From contig NZ_VDUW01000009.1 of the NCBI RefSeq assembly GCF_008039555.1, positions 1-64,000 on the forward strand: a DNA stretch of 64,000 nt, written 5' to 3'. The position numbers were made by a program, and so were the translations under genes. The notes under the pieces are model-generated. The model worked only from the letters and a program-made list of their open reading frames with translations. It made no database searches and was not told where the DNA came from. Shown here in pieces: positions 27,543 through 37,470 of the stretch. How positions within the stretch are numbered: the stretch's first letter is position 1; each line of letters begins with the position of its first letter. This DNA is from Cerasibacillus terrae. GTDB taxonomy: Bacteria; Bacillota; Bacilli; Bacillales; Amphibacillaceae.

Positions 27543-28652
27543 TTAAGTTCCTTTAATAAAGTTCCAAATGGCTGAAAATAAACCAATTTCCATAAAAACA
27601 GTTAGTATAATTAGAATAATTGGTGTAAAAATAATGCTACTAGCCCCCCATATTTGCCATGTAATAAATAAAACAAATATAGCGAGTAATGGATTTATTC
27701 CGATACTTGTTGCCATAATTTTTGGTTCCAAGATCTGTCTTGAAATAACGATGATTCCGTAAAGGATGCTTAATCCGATCGTTAATGGATAATTTTCAGT
27801 GAGGAATGTATATACTACCCATGGAATGAAAATTATCCCAGTCCCAATTAATGGCAATATATCTGTAATGGCAGCAACGACGGTAATTGTAAAGGCATGT
27901 TTGATTTGTAAAAGACTTAATCCGATAAAAAGTATCATTGCAGATATACCAACAAGGATCCCTTGTGCTTTTACATAACCTGAACAAGCCTTTTTGAAAT
28001 GTGTGATAAATTGATTACCTTTATAAATAAGGGAAGCTGGTACAACATGTGCCAGTTTTCTTTTTAAAAAGTACCAATCTTTTATAAAAAAGAATGATGC
28101 TAACATAACAACGAAAAAGATAATGATGGAAGAAGGGACAAAAGATAGAAATACAGGAATGTGGCTGAATGTATCCTGTAAAAGATTCGTCCCTGTCTCT
28201 AATAAGTAATTGATGAGTTGTTGAAAACTATCTTCTATAAATATTTTGGACTGTGGATGGAATGTTTGAAATACCGTTATTAATTTTTCATAATAAGGTA
28301 ATAAATATTGGTTTGTCAGCTTATCTATTTGCTGAATAAAAAACTGGTAATATGTTGGTGTTTCGTCTGCCAAATAGATCAATCCTTGGATAAATTCTGA
28401 AAAAATGAGAATGAAAAGTCCAAAGAAAACAATCAACGCACTTGCCATTGTTAGAATTGTTGCTATAGATCTAGAAAGATGCAGTCCTTTCTCTATTGCT
28501 GTAACAATCGGATGGATAACATAAGCAATGACAATCGCTAGTAAAAAAGGATATGTATATGAAATAAACCATTTCATGAAAAAGAAGAAACAAAACACAA
28601 AACACAAAATAAGAAGACTACGCAATACACCGAAAACTATTTGCTTATACAT
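27543..28652 (-). CDS. ytvI: YtvI, AI-2E family membrane protein
   Basis: This 369-residue AI-2E/UPF0118 permease has about eight hydrophobic segments; the family C-terminal region with DILPLIGTGIIFIPW is present. YtvI is regularly found between the pyk/fxsA and citZ genes. ATG 28652 is chosen with a GGGG element eight bases upstream; the in-frame start at 28697 has no ribosome site. Substrate unknown; some relatives are sodium/proton antiporters. Confidence 0.85.
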   Translation of the reverse strand: MYKQIVFGVLRSLLILCFVFCFFFFMKWFISYTYPFLLAIVIAYVIHPIVTAIEKGLHLSRSIATILTMASALIVFFGLFILIFSEFIQGLIYLADETPTYYQFFIQQIDKLTNQYLLPYYEKLITVFQTFHPQSKIFIEDSFQQLINYLLETGTNLLQDTFSHIPVFLSFVPSSIIIFFVVMLASFFFIKDWYFLKRKLAHVVPASLIYKGNQFITHFKKACSGYVKAQGILVGISAMILFIGLSLLQIKHAFTITVVAAITDILPLIGTGIIFIPWVVYTFLTENYPLTIGLSILYGIIVISRQILEPKIMATSIGINPLLAIFVLFITWQIWGASSIIFTPIILIILTVFMEIGLFSAIWNFIKGT

Positions 28653-28752
28653 GTAAATAACCCCATTTTTTCCCCCTAGTAAATGTGTTATTAACATATG
28701 AATGATTAATAAAAATTAGACTAGCTATCCATATTATTAAAAAAATGAAAGA

Positions 28753-28796
28753 AATAATCGCTTTCAATTCACTTTATCCCCATTTTATTCTATAAT
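28753..28796 (+). promoter_or_regulatory. citZ promoter with cre-like CcpA site
   Basis: The reverse strand of 28753-28766 reads TGAAAGCGATTATT, close to the cre consensus TGWAARCGYTWNCW with two mismatches. TATAAT at 28791-28796 is the likely -10; the -35 is weak. The cre centre is about -43, a repressing position. In B. subtilis citZ is CcpA-controlled. Confidence 0.5.
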
Positions 28797-28839
28797 GTGA
28801 TGTGGGGGAGACGATATTATTATATTGTCTATAAATAAA

Positions 28840-28870
28840 GTGATTATCTGATATGAAGTAAAATAATCAC
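28840..28870 (+). repeat. Inverted repeat in the citZ leader
   Basis: GTGATTAT (28840-28847) and ATAATCAC (28863-28870) are perfect inverted copies with a 15-base loop, ending just before the ribosome site AAAGGAGAGG. It may be an operator (ATAA/TTAT elements recall CcpC sites) or an mRNA hairpin. Confidence 0.5.
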
Positions 28871-28893
28871 ATAAAAAGGAGAGGGATAGTATT

Positions 28894-30012
28894 ATGACGG
28901 CAACAAAAGGTTTAGAAGGAATTGTAGCGGCCCAGTCATCTATTAGTTCTATTATGGATGATCAATTAACATACGTCGGTTACAATATTGATGATTTAGC
29001 AGAAAATGCAAGTTTTGAAGAAGTTGTATACTTATTGTGGAATAAAAGACTTCCAAATCAATCTGAATTAGATGCATTTAAAAATGAACTAGATGAAAAT
29101 ATGGCATTACCAGAAGGTGTAATAAACCATCTTCGTTCATATGATTTATCAAGTGTACATCCAATGGCAGCATTACGAAGCGCTATATCTGTCTTAGGAC
29201 TTTACGATGAAGAAGCAGATATTATGGATGACGAAGCAAATACAAGAAAAGCAATCCGCTTACAAGCTAGAATTGCTTCTGTTGTAGCTGCATTCGCAAG
29301 AATTCGTAAAGGGCAAAATCCGGTTCAACCTAAAAAAGGTATTGGGTTTGCAGCTAACTTTTTATATATGTTAAATGGAAAAGATCCAGAACCAATTGAA
29401 GAAGAGGCATTTAATAAAGCGTTAGTACTTCATGCAGATCATGAATTGAATGCGTCTACATTTACCGCAAGAGTATGTGTTGCAACTTTATCTGACATGT
29501 ATTCTGGTATTACAGCTGCAATTGGTGCATTAAAAGGACCACTACATGGTGGTGCAAATGAGCAAGTAATGAAAATGTTAAATGAAATTGGCGAAGAAGA
29601 AAACGCTATTCCATATATTAAAAAAGCCCTTGATAATAAAGAGAAAATCATGGGGATGGGTCATCGTGTTTATAAAACAGGCGACCCACGTGCTAAACAC
29701 TTACAAAAAATGTCTAAACAATTAACAGACTTAGTTGGTGAACCAAAATGGTACAACATGTCTGTTAAAATCGAAGAATATATTAAAAAAGAAAAGGGAC
29801 TCCCTGCTAATGTAGACTTCTACTCTGCATCGGTTTATCATTGCCTGGGCATTGATCACGATGTCTTTACACCTATATTTGCGGTAAGTCGTATATCTGG
29901 TTGGATTGCACATATTCTTGAACAATATGCAAACAACCGTTTAATCCGTCCACGTGCAGAATATGTTGGTCCTGAAAAGCAAGATTATATTCCAGTTGAA
30001 AAACGTGGGTAA
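28894..30012 (+). CDS. citZ: Citrate synthase CitZ
   Basis: Condenses oxaloacetate and acetyl-CoA (372 residues, same as B. subtilis CitZ). The catalytic region is GPLHGGANEQVMKML, with the catalytic His also in MGMGHRVYKTGDPRAK and Asp in the PANVDFYSASVYH segment. It leads the citZ-icd-mdh cluster; a hairpin after it probably lowers read-through into icd. Confidence 0.97.
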   Translation: MTATKGLEGIVAAQSSISSIMDDQLTYVGYNIDDLAENASFEEVVYLLWNKRLPNQSELDAFKNELDENMALPEGVINHLRSYDLSSVHPMAALRSAISVLGLYDEEADIMDDEANTRKAIRLQARIASVVAAFARIRKGQNPVQPKKGIGFAANFLYMLNGKDPEPIEEEAFNKALVLHADHELNASTFTARVCVATLSDMYSGITAAIGALKGPLHGGANEQVMKMLNEIGEEENAIPYIKKALDNKEKIMGMGHRVYKTGDPRAKHLQKMSKQLTDLVGEPKWYNMSVKIEEYIKKEKGLPANVDFYSASVYHCLGIDHDVFTPIFAVSRISGWIAHILEQYANNRLIRPRAEYVGPEKQDYIPVEKRG

Positions 30013-30018
30013 ATCCGT

Positions 30019-30048
30019 AAAGAATAGCCGGTATTTCGGCTATTCTTT
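30019..30048 (+). terminator. Hairpin between citZ and icd
   Basis: AAAGAATAGCCG (30019-30030) pairs with CGGCTATTCTTT (30037-30048). There is no T-run after the stem, so it may only partly terminate. Confidence 0.55.
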
Positions 30049-30142
30049 ATGCTGATGTTTTTTGCAATTTTAAAATCGAGCATGAATTATTAGAATATGC
30101 TAATATATAAGTTGGTAAAATTAATTACTAGGAGGATACATA

Positions 30143-31414
30143 ATGACACAAGGCGAAAAAATTACTGTACAAAATGGAAAACTGAATGTTCCAGATCATC
30201 CTATTATCCCATTTATCGAAGGAGATGGAACAGGTCCAGATATCTGGGCAGCTGCAAGCAAAGTATTAGAGGCAGCAGTTGAAAAAGCATATGATGGAAA
30301 AAAAGGAATCGTATGGAAAGAAGTATATGCTGGTGAGAAAGCATTCAATAAAACTGGTGAGTGGCTTCCAGCTGAAACATTAGAACAAATCAATGAATAC
30401 TTGATTGCAATTAAAGGACCATTAACAACACCAATTGGTGGTGGCTTTCGTTCTTTAAACGTTGCATTACGTCAAGAATTAGACTTATATAACTGCTTAC
30501 GTCCAGTTCGTTACTATGATGGTGTTCCTTCACCTGTTAAAAATCCACAGGACGTAGACATGGTTATCTTCCGTGAAAACACTGAAGATATTTACGCTGG
30601 TATTGAGTGGAAAAAAGGAACTGACGATGTTAAAAAAGTAGTCGACTTTTTACAAAATGAAATGGGAGTTAAAAATATCCGCTTCCCAGAAACTTCTGGA
30701 ATTGGTGTAAAACCGGTTTCTGAAGAAGGAACAAAACGTCTTGTTCGTTCTGCAATTCAATATGCTCTTGATGAAGGACGTAGAAATGTAACCCTTGTAC
30801 ATAAAGGGAACATTATGAAATTTACTGAAGGTGCTTTCAAAGATTGGGGTTATGAAGTAGCTGAAAAAGAATTCGGTGACAAAGTATTTACATGGGCTGA
30901 ATATGACCGCATTGTTGAGAAAGATGGAAAAGATGCAGCAAATAAAGCACAAGACGAAGCAGAAGCAGCAGGTAAAATCATCGTAAAAGATGCTATTGCT
31001 GATATTTTCCTACAACAAATTTTAACACGACCAAAAGAATTCGATGTTGTTGCAACAATGAACCTAAATGGAGATTATATCTCTGATGCTCTTGCGGCGC
31101 AAGTAGGTGGAATTGGTATTGCACCAGGTGCGAACATTAACTATGACACTGGACATGCTATTTTTGAAGCAACACATGGTACAGCACCTAAATATGCTGG
31201 ATTAGATAAAGTTAACCCATCTTCTGTTGTTCTTTCAGGAGTTCTTATGTTAGAACATTTAGGCTGGAGAGAAGCTGCTGAATTAATTAATAAAGCAATG
31301 GATAAAACAATTGCTTCAAAAGTTGTAACATATGACTTTGCGCGTTTAATGGAAGGTGCAACAGAAGTTAAATGTTCTGAGTTCGGTGATGAACTAATTA
31401 AAAACATGGACTAA
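30143..31414 (+). CDS. icd: Isocitrate dehydrogenase (NADP+)
   Basis: The 423-residue protein has the length of Bacillus Icd. It oxidises isocitrate to 2-oxoglutarate. The substrate loop [20 protein letters not shown] contains the phosphorylatable-type Ser, and [19 protein letters not shown] holds metal ligands; [17 protein letters not shown] is the cofactor loop. ATG 30143 follows an AGGAGG element at 30131-30136. Confidence 0.97.
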   Translation: MTQGEKITVQNGKLNVPDHPIIPFIEGDGTGPDIWAAASKVLEAAVEKAYDGKKGIVWKEVYAGEKAFNKTGEWLPAETLEQINEYLIAIKGPLTTPIGGGFRSLNVALRQELDLYNCLRPVRYYDGVPSPVKNPQDVDMVIFRENTEDIYAGIEWKKGTDDVKKVVDFLQNEMGVKNIRFPETSGIGVKPVSEEGTKRLVRSAIQYALDEGRRNVTLVHKGNIMKFTEGAFKDWGYEVAEKEFGDKVFTWAEYDRIVEKDGKDAANKAQDEAEAAGKIIVKDAIADIFLQQILTRPKEFDVVATMNLNGDYISDALAAQVGGIGIAPGANINYDTGHAIFEATHGTAPKYAGLDKVNPSSVVLSGVLMLEHLGWREAAELINKAMDKTIASKVVTYDFARLMEGATEVKCSEFGDELIKNMD

Positions 31415-31438
31415 TCCAATGAAATAGGGGGGTTCATC

Positions 31439-32377
31439 GTGAGTATTAAACGAAGAAAGATTTCTGTTATCGGATCGGGTTTTACTGGATCAACAACAGC
31501 TCTAATGCTTGCCCAAAGAGAATTAGGAGATATTGTTCTCGTTGATATTCCAAATATGGAAGATCCAACAAAAGCAAGAGCATTAGACATGCTAGAAGCA
31601 AGTCCTGTTCAAGGATTTGATGCAAATATTGTTGGTACAGCTAACTATAAAGATACGAAGAATTCTGACCTTGTAATTGTTACAGCAGGTATAGCTCGTA
31701 AACCTGGAATGAGTCGTGATGATTTAGTAAATACAAATGCTAAAATCATGAAATCTGTTACACAAGAAATCGTGAAATATTCACCGAACTGCTATATTGT
31801 TGTTTTAACAAACCCAGTTGATGCAATGACATATACAGTATTCAAAGAATCGGGATTCCCTAAAGAACGTGTGATTGGCCAATCAGGTGTACTTGACACA
31901 GCACGTTTCCGTACATTTGTTGCCGAGGAATTAAATCTATCTGTAAAAGATGTAACAGGATTCGTTCTGGGTGGACATGGCGATGATATGGTACCGTTAA
32001 TACGTTACTCCTATGCAGGTGGTATTCCTATAGAAACATTAATTTCTAAAGAACGTCTAGAATCAATCGTAGAACGTACTCGTAAAGGTGGCGGAGAAAT
32101 CGTAAATCTTTTAGGAAATGGCAGTGCATACTATGCTCCAGCAGCTTCTCTAACGGTTATGGCAGAGGCAATTCTAAAAGATCAACGTCGTATATTACCA
32201 GCAATTGCATATTTAGAAGGTGAATATGGCTACTCCGACATTTACCTTGGTGTACCAACTATCTTAGGTGGAAATGGTATCGAAAAAATTATCGAATTAG
32301 ACTTAACAGAAGAAGAAAAAACAGCTTTAGATAACTCAGCTAATTCTGTTAAAAAAGTCATGGAAATCTTACAATAA
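31439..32377 (+). CDS. mdh: Malate dehydrogenase
   Basis: Lactate/malate dehydrogenase family, 312 residues. The NAD site is [14 protein letters not shown], the catalytic His is in [11 protein letters not shown], and [16 protein letters not shown] is typical of Bacillus Mdh. It uses GTG 31439, with GGGGGG upstream. It produces oxaloacetate for CitZ two genes away. Confidence 0.97.
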   Translation: MSIKRRKISVIGSGFTGSTTALMLAQRELGDIVLVDIPNMEDPTKARALDMLEASPVQGFDANIVGTANYKDTKNSDLVIVTAGIARKPGMSRDDLVNTNAKIMKSVTQEIVKYSPNCYIVVLTNPVDAMTYTVFKESGFPKERVIGQSGVLDTARFRTFVAEELNLSVKDVTGFVLGGHGDDMVPLIRYSYAGGIPIETLISKERLESIVERTRKGGGEIVNLLGNGSAYYAPAASLTVMAEAILKDQRRILPAIAYLEGEYGYSDIYLGVPTILGGNGIEKIIELDLTEEEKTALDNSANSVKKVMEILQ

Positions 32378-32390
32378 ATTTTTAATGTAT

Positions 32391-32432
32391 AAAAAGCTTC
32401 TTTCTGTACTTATACAGGAAGAAGCTTTTTTA
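32391..32432 (+). terminator. Strong terminator after mdh
   Basis: An 18-bp stem with one G-U pair (arms at 32391-32408 and 32413-32430) ends in a T-run. Confidence 0.9.
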
Positions 32433-32567
32433 TATCATTATTTGTTAAGGTTTTGTAAAATTTCATCAACATAGGGAAGTTTTCATTCACTTTCACCTTA
32501 AAGACATGTAGTATAGGTATATACATGTTAAAATTTGGCATAATAAAAAGTTAAGGAGTTTGTTGCA

Positions 32568-33266
32568 GTGGATAAAAAAATACTTATTGTAGATGATGAA
32601 CAATCAATTGTAACATTATTAACTTATAATTTGGAGAAATCAGGATTCCAAACAGAAGCAGCTTTTGACGGTTTGGAAGCTGTAGAAATGGTAAAAGAAA
32701 ATGACTATGATTTGATTATTCTTGATTTGATGCTTCCGGGAATGGATGGTATGGAAGTATGTAAACAATTAAGACAAGAAAAAATAGAAATACCTATTTT
32801 AATGTTAACAGCAAAAGACGATGAAATTGATAAAATATTAGGTTTAGAATTAGGGGCAGATGATTATTTAACAAAACCATTTAGCCCAAAAGAAGTAGTT
32901 GCAAGGATTAAGGCTATTTTACGCCGAACGAATCGACAAACAGATCATCAATCTTTTTCTAAGTTGAAAATTGGCAAATTGATGATTTATCCAGAACGAT
33001 ATGAAGTACAGAAAAACAACCAATTAATGAGTTTCACTCGAAAGGAATTTGAGTTGTTATATTATTTAGCAATGAACTTGGGTAAAGTACTGTCAAGGGA
33101 TCAATTATTAAGTGCAGTTTGGAATTATGATTTTGTAGGAGATACTCGAATCGTAGATGTTCATATTAGCCATTTAAGGGACAAAATCGAAGCAGACAAA
33201 AGAAAACCGGAATATATAAAAACGGTAAGAGGAATTGGATATAAACTAGAGGAGCCGTTAAAATGA
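32568..33266 (+). CDS. phoP: Response regulator PhoP
   Basis: OmpR-type regulator of the phosphate-starvation response (232 residues). The receiver domain shows Asp-Asp at 8-9, the phospho-acceptor in LIILDLMLPGMDG and Lys in LTKPF. The winged helix has DVHISHLRDKIE and the family ending IKTVRGIGYKL. Start GTG 32568 has AAGGAG nine bases upstream. It overlaps phoR by four bases. Confidence 0.92.
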   Translation: MDKKILIVDDEQSIVTLLTYNLEKSGFQTEAAFDGLEAVEMVKENDYDLIILDLMLPGMDGMEVCKQLRQEKIEIPILMLTAKDDEIDKILGLELGADDYLTKPFSPKEVVARIKAILRRTNRQTDHQSFSKLKIGKLMIYPERYEVQKNNQLMSFTRKEFELLYYLAMNLGKVLSRDQLLSAVWNYDFVGDTRIVDVHISHLRDKIEADKRKPEYIKTVRGIGYKLEEPLK

Positions 33267-34639
33267 AAAGATCATTTTCAAGTTTGAAAAAAGGATATAT
33301 CATAAGCATCTTTTTGCTTGTTGCTCTTACTGGTGTTATTTTAAGCTTTATTGTGGACGATTATGTTGCACTTATTTCCATCTTAGCAATCGAATATATT
33401 GTTCTTCTTATCATTTTCTTAAATATATATCATAAATATATTAAACCAATTCAAGTTGCTTCTAATACGGTTAATGAACTTTTGAAAGAAAATTATCGTG
33501 CTCGTATTCACCATCCATTCAATGGAAGTATTGGTACTTTAAGCCGACAAATTAATGAGTTGGCTCGAAATTTAAGTGAACTTTCTATTAATGAACAGAT
33601 ACAATCAGATCAATTATTAACCGTGATTGATAATACAAATAGTGGGCTTGCTTTAATCGGTGAAAAAGGATACATCCATTTAGTAAACCGAAAATTTCTG
33701 TCCATGTTTGGTGGAAATCAACATGATTATGTAGGATATTTATATTATGATGTGTTAAAACAGACAGAAATCCATCGTACAGTACAGAATGCCTTTTTAT
33801 ATGAAGAAAATGCAAAAGGATCTATTGTATTAAATGAACATCCACGAAACATGTATATAGAAGTAGTTGGAGCTCCAATATTTACAGATCGGAAATTATT
33901 AAAGGGGGCAGTCCTTGTATTTTATGATATAACAGAATTTAAAAATGTGGAAACGATGCGAAAAGATTTTGTCGCAAATGTTTCTCATGAATTAAAAACT
34001 CCGATTACATCCATTACCGGGTTTGCTGAAACTTTAATTGATGAAGATTTAAGTAACCCAGAAATCAATCGACAGTTTATCGAAATTATTTATGATGAGA
34101 GTAAACGGCTGCAGGTTTTAGTAGATGATTTACTAACATTGTCGAAGTTAGAAAAAGAAGAACATCGACTAACACTAACAGATATGCAGTTGTCTAAAGT
34201 TGTTACAGAAGTACTACCGGGATTTACACAGAAAGTAACAGAAAAACAAATAGAAATTGTCGCTTCTATTGATGATTCCATTTGCTTAAGAGCTGATCGT
34301 GATAAAATAAAACAAATTTTAATCAACTTGCTTGCCAATGCAATTAATTATACTCCACAATATGGAAAAGTGCGTATTATAGCTATTGAAAAGGAAGACA
34401 TGGTACAAATTAAAATTAGTGATACAGGAATCGGTATACCAGAAGATGTAGCACACCGTATCTTTGAACGGTTTTATCGCGTGGATAAAGCAAGGAGTAG
34501 GGATACAGGTGGGACTGGTTTAGGGTTAGCCATAGTAAAACATATTACAGAACTCCATGGTGGAAATGTTTCGGTAGAGAGTAAACTAAATGAGGGGTCT
34601 ACTTTCACTGTGAGTTTACCTAAAAACAACAAATTATGA
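33263..34639 (+). CDS. phoR: Sensor kinase PhoR, short form without extracellular domain
   Basis: The 458-residue histidine kinase is about 120 residues shorter than B. subtilis PhoR as I recall it. Two membrane helices (about 11-31 and 35-55) are joined by only a few residues, so there is no extracytoplasmic sensor. A HAMP-like stretch (about 58-108), a PAS domain (about 112-225) and the kinase core follow: NVSHELKTPITSITGF with the phospho-His, the N-box NLLANAINYT, and the G-boxes DTGIGIP and GGTGLGLAI. Sensing presumably occurs through the PAS or membrane part. Confidence 0.9.
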   Translation: MKRSFSSLKKGYIISIFLLVALTGVILSFIVDDYVALISILAIEYIVLLIIFLNIYHKYIKPIQVASNTVNELLKENYRARIHHPFNGSIGTLSRQINELARNLSELSINEQIQSDQLLTVIDNTNSGLALIGEKGYIHLVNRKFLSMFGGNQHDYVGYLYYDVLKQTEIHRTVQNAFLYEENAKGSIVLNEHPRNMYIEVVGAPIFTDRKLLKGAVLVFYDITEFKNVETMRKDFVANVSHELKTPITSITGFAETLIDEDLSNPEINRQFIEIIYDESKRLQVLVDDLLTLSKLEKEEHRLTLTDMQLSKVVTEVLPGFTQKVTEKQIEIVASIDDSICLRADRDKIKQILINLLANAINYTPQYGKVRIIAIEKEDMVQIKISDTGIGIPEDVAHRIFERFYRVDKARSRDTGGTGLGLAIVKHITELHGGNVSVESKLNEGSTFTVSLPKNNKL

Positions 34640-34640
34640 A

Positions 34641-34668
34641 AAATGCTTCTTTATGGAAGTGTTTTTTT
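34641..34668 (+). terminator. Terminator after phoPR
   Basis: AAATGCTTC (34641-34649) pairs with GAAGTGTTT (34656-34664) with G-U pairs, followed by T residues. Confidence 0.7.
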
Positions 34669-34828
34669 ATTTTTTCTGATTGTATCCTTAATTCCATGAA
34701 TCTGAAACAGTTAACATCTTTCTTTTATCTTGATAGTAGACCTTTTATAGTTCATGTAGTAAGCTTTTCCCCTTTCAGTAAAACCATGGTAAACTAGAAA
34801 AGGAAGCAATTAACGAGGAGGAAATGAA

Positions 34829-37456
34829 ATGAAGAAGAAACTCGTTTTAGTTGATGGTAACAGTATTATATATCGAGCTTTTTTTGCTCTGCCATTATTA
34901 AATAACGATAAAGGCATTTATACAAATGCCGTTTATGGGTTTACAACGATGTTATTACAAATTTTAGAAGAGCAAAAACCAACACATATGCTAGTTGCTT
35001 TTGATGCTGGTAAAACAACATTTCGTCATAAAACATATAAAGAATATAAAGGTGGTCGACAAAAAACTCCACCAGAATTGTCTGAGCAGTTTCCACTTGT
35101 AAGGGAATTATTAGACGCATTTCAAATTCAACATTATGAATTAAATCAATATGAAGCAGATGATATTATTGGTACCCTTGCTACTCAAGCAAAAGATAAA
35201 AAATGGGACGTGACCATTTTTACGGGGGATAAAGATATGCTTCAGCTTGTGTCTGATGACGTGACAATGGCAATGACGCGAAAAGGAATAAGTAAAATTG
35301 AAACATATACCCCAGCATATATGAAGGAGAAAATGGATTTAACACCTGATCAAATTATTGATTTAAAGGCATTAATGGGTGATAACTCAGATAATATCCC
35401 AGGTGTCCCAGGTGTTGGAGAAAAAACAGCTACAAAATTATTAAAACAATACAAAACATTAGAGGACATTTATGAAAATCTTCATGAAGTACGTGGAAAA
35501 AAGCTGAAGGAAAACTTAACCACTTATCAAGATGATGCTTTTATGAGTAAAGAGTTAGTAACCATTAACTGTCATTCCCCAATTGAAGTAGGAATCGATG
35601 ATCTTACATATGAAGGCTATGATTCCAATCAGATTATTGGTTTTTTTAAAGAACTAGGATTCCAGTCTTTATTGGAACGCATGGGTGAAGAGATAGAGAC
35701 GGACATCGAACTGGATAAGGTAGAATTTACAATGGTAGATGAAATAACTTCGGACATGTTTTCTGGAAAGGAAGCATTATTTTTAGAAATGTTAGAAGAT
35801 AATTATCATAAAGAACCAATCATTGGAATTGGTATTGTGAATAAAGGACAAGCATATTTCGTTTCACCAGAAGATGCATTTGCCTCACAGGCATTTCGTG
35901 AATGGATAGAAGATGAAACAAAGAAAAAGATTGTTTTTGATGCGAAAAAAACAGCTGTTGCTTTAAAAAAAGAAGGGCTTCAGTTAAAAGGTACTTCTTT
36001 TGACATGTTTCTTGCATCGTATTTGCTTAATCCAGCTGAAAATCATGAAAACATTCCAGAGGTCGCTCATGAAATGAATATGAAACAAGTAAAATATGAT
36101 GAAGAGATTTATGGAAAAGGAAAGAGCAAGAGAATACCTGAAAAGGAAATCTTCAGTGAGCATATTATCCGGAAAACGAAACTGTTATTTGAATTACATG
36201 ATGATATGACTGAAAAACTAAAACAAAATGAACAATATCAATTACTCAAGGAATTAGAGATGCCTTTAGCATTTATTTTAGCTAATATGGAATATACGGG
36301 TGTTCAAGTTGATACAAATCGATTAGAAAAAATGGGAAAAGAATTGAAACAACGGTTAGATGAAATTGAACAAGATGTCATTACATTAGCTGGTGAACCA
36401 TTTAATCTAAATTCCCCTAAACAACTTGGTGTGATATTATTTGAAAAACTTGAGCTACCTGTCATTAAAAAAACAAAAACCGGTTATTCCACAGCAGCAG
36501 ACGTATTAGATAAACTATATGACAAACATGAAATAATACCAAAAATACTACTGTATCGTCAATTAGGAAAACTACACTCTACTTATATAGAAGGATTATT
36601 AAAAGTAATTCATTTGGAAACAGAAAAAATTCATACTCGTTTTAATCAGGCATTAACACAAACAGGAAGATTAAGTTCTACGGAGCCCAATCTACAAAAC
36701 ATTCCAATTCGTTTAGAAGAAGGAAGAAAAATCCGTCAAGCATTTGTTCCATCAGAACAAGAATGGGTAATCTTCTCTGCAGACTACTCTCAAATTGAGC
36801 TTAGAGTACTAGCACACATTGCTGAGGATGAAAAATTAATCCATGCATTCCAAGAGAATATGGATATTCATACGCAAACAGCAATGGATGTATTCCATGT
36901 TGAAAAAGAAGATGTAACAGCCAATATGCGACGTCAAGCAAAAGCAGTTAATTTTGGTATCGTGTACGGCATTAGTGATTATGGGTTATCACAAAACTTG
37001 GGAATCACCAGAAAGGAAGCCAAAAAATTTATTGATGTCTATTTTAAAAGTTATCCAGGTGTTAAACAATATATGGATGATATTGTGCAAGAAGCCAAAC
37101 AAAATGGCTATGTGACAACAATTATGAACCGTAGAAGATATTTGCCAGAAATAACAAGCCGTAATTTTAATCGAAGAAGTTTTGCAGAAAGAACAGCAAT
37201 GAACACTCCAATTCAAGGGAGTGCAGCAGATATTATTAAAAAGGCAATGATTGATTTAAATGAACATTTAAAGAAAAATCAAATGGAATCACGTATTTTA
37301 TTACAAGTTCATGATGAATTAATCTTAGAAGCACCAAAACATGAGCTTGATGCATTAATTAAAGGTGTGACAACTTGTATGGAAAATGCTGTTCCATTAA
37401 ACGTTCCATTAAAAGTTGATTATGCTTATGGAAAAAGTTGGTTTGATGTACAGTAA
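34829..37456 (+). CDS. polA: DNA polymerase I
   Basis: Repair and gap-filling polymerase (875 residues). The 5' nuclease domain (about 1-290) has FDAGKTTFRHK, YEADDIIGT and GDNSDNIPGVPGVGEKTA. The middle 3'-5' exonuclease domain lacks the usual DxE (ALFLEMLEDNYH), so proofreading should be absent, as in other Bacilli. The polymerase domain shows FSADYSQIELRVLAHI, the O-helix RRQAKAVNFGIVYG and LLQVHDELILEAP. Starts behind GAGGAGG; 15 bases before mutM. Confidence 0.97.
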   Translation: MKKKLVLVDGNSIIYRAFFALPLLNNDKGIYTNAVYGFTTMLLQILEEQKPTHMLVAFDAGKTTFRHKTYKEYKGGRQKTPPELSEQFPLVRELLDAFQIQHYELNQYEADDIIGTLATQAKDKKWDVTIFTGDKDMLQLVSDDVTMAMTRKGISKIETYTPAYMKEKMDLTPDQIIDLKALMGDNSDNIPGVPGVGEKTATKLLKQYKTLEDIYENLHEVRGKKLKENLTTYQDDAFMSKELVTINCHSPIEVGIDDLTYEGYDSNQIIGFFKELGFQSLLERMGEEIETDIELDKVEFTMVDEITSDMFSGKEALFLEMLEDNYHKEPIIGIGIVNKGQAYFVSPEDAFASQAFREWIEDETKKKIVFDAKKTAVALKKEGLQLKGTSFDMFLASYLLNPAENHENIPEVAHEMNMKQVKYDEEIYGKGKSKRIPEKEIFSEHIIRKTKLLFELHDDMTEKLKQNEQYQLLKELEMPLAFILANMEYTGVQVDTNRLEKMGKELKQRLDEIEQDVITLAGEPFNLNSPKQLGVILFEKLELPVIKKTKTGYSTAADVLDKLYDKHEIIPKILLYRQLGKLHSTYIEGLLKVIHLETEKIHTRFNQALTQTGRLSSTEPNLQNIPIRLEEGRKIRQAFVPSEQEWVIFSADYSQIELRVLAHIAEDEKLIHAFQENMDIHTQTAMDVFHVEKEDVTANMRRQAKAVNFGIVYGISDYGLSQNLGITRKEAKKFIDVYFKSYPGVKQYMDDIVQEAKQNGYVTTIMNRRRYLPEITSRNFNRRSFAERTAMNTPIQGSAADIIKKAMIDLNEHLKKNQMESRILLQVHDELILEAPKHELDALIKGVTTCMENAVPLNVPLKVDYAYGKSWFDVQ

Positions 37457-37470
37457 GGGGAAGGGAAAAC

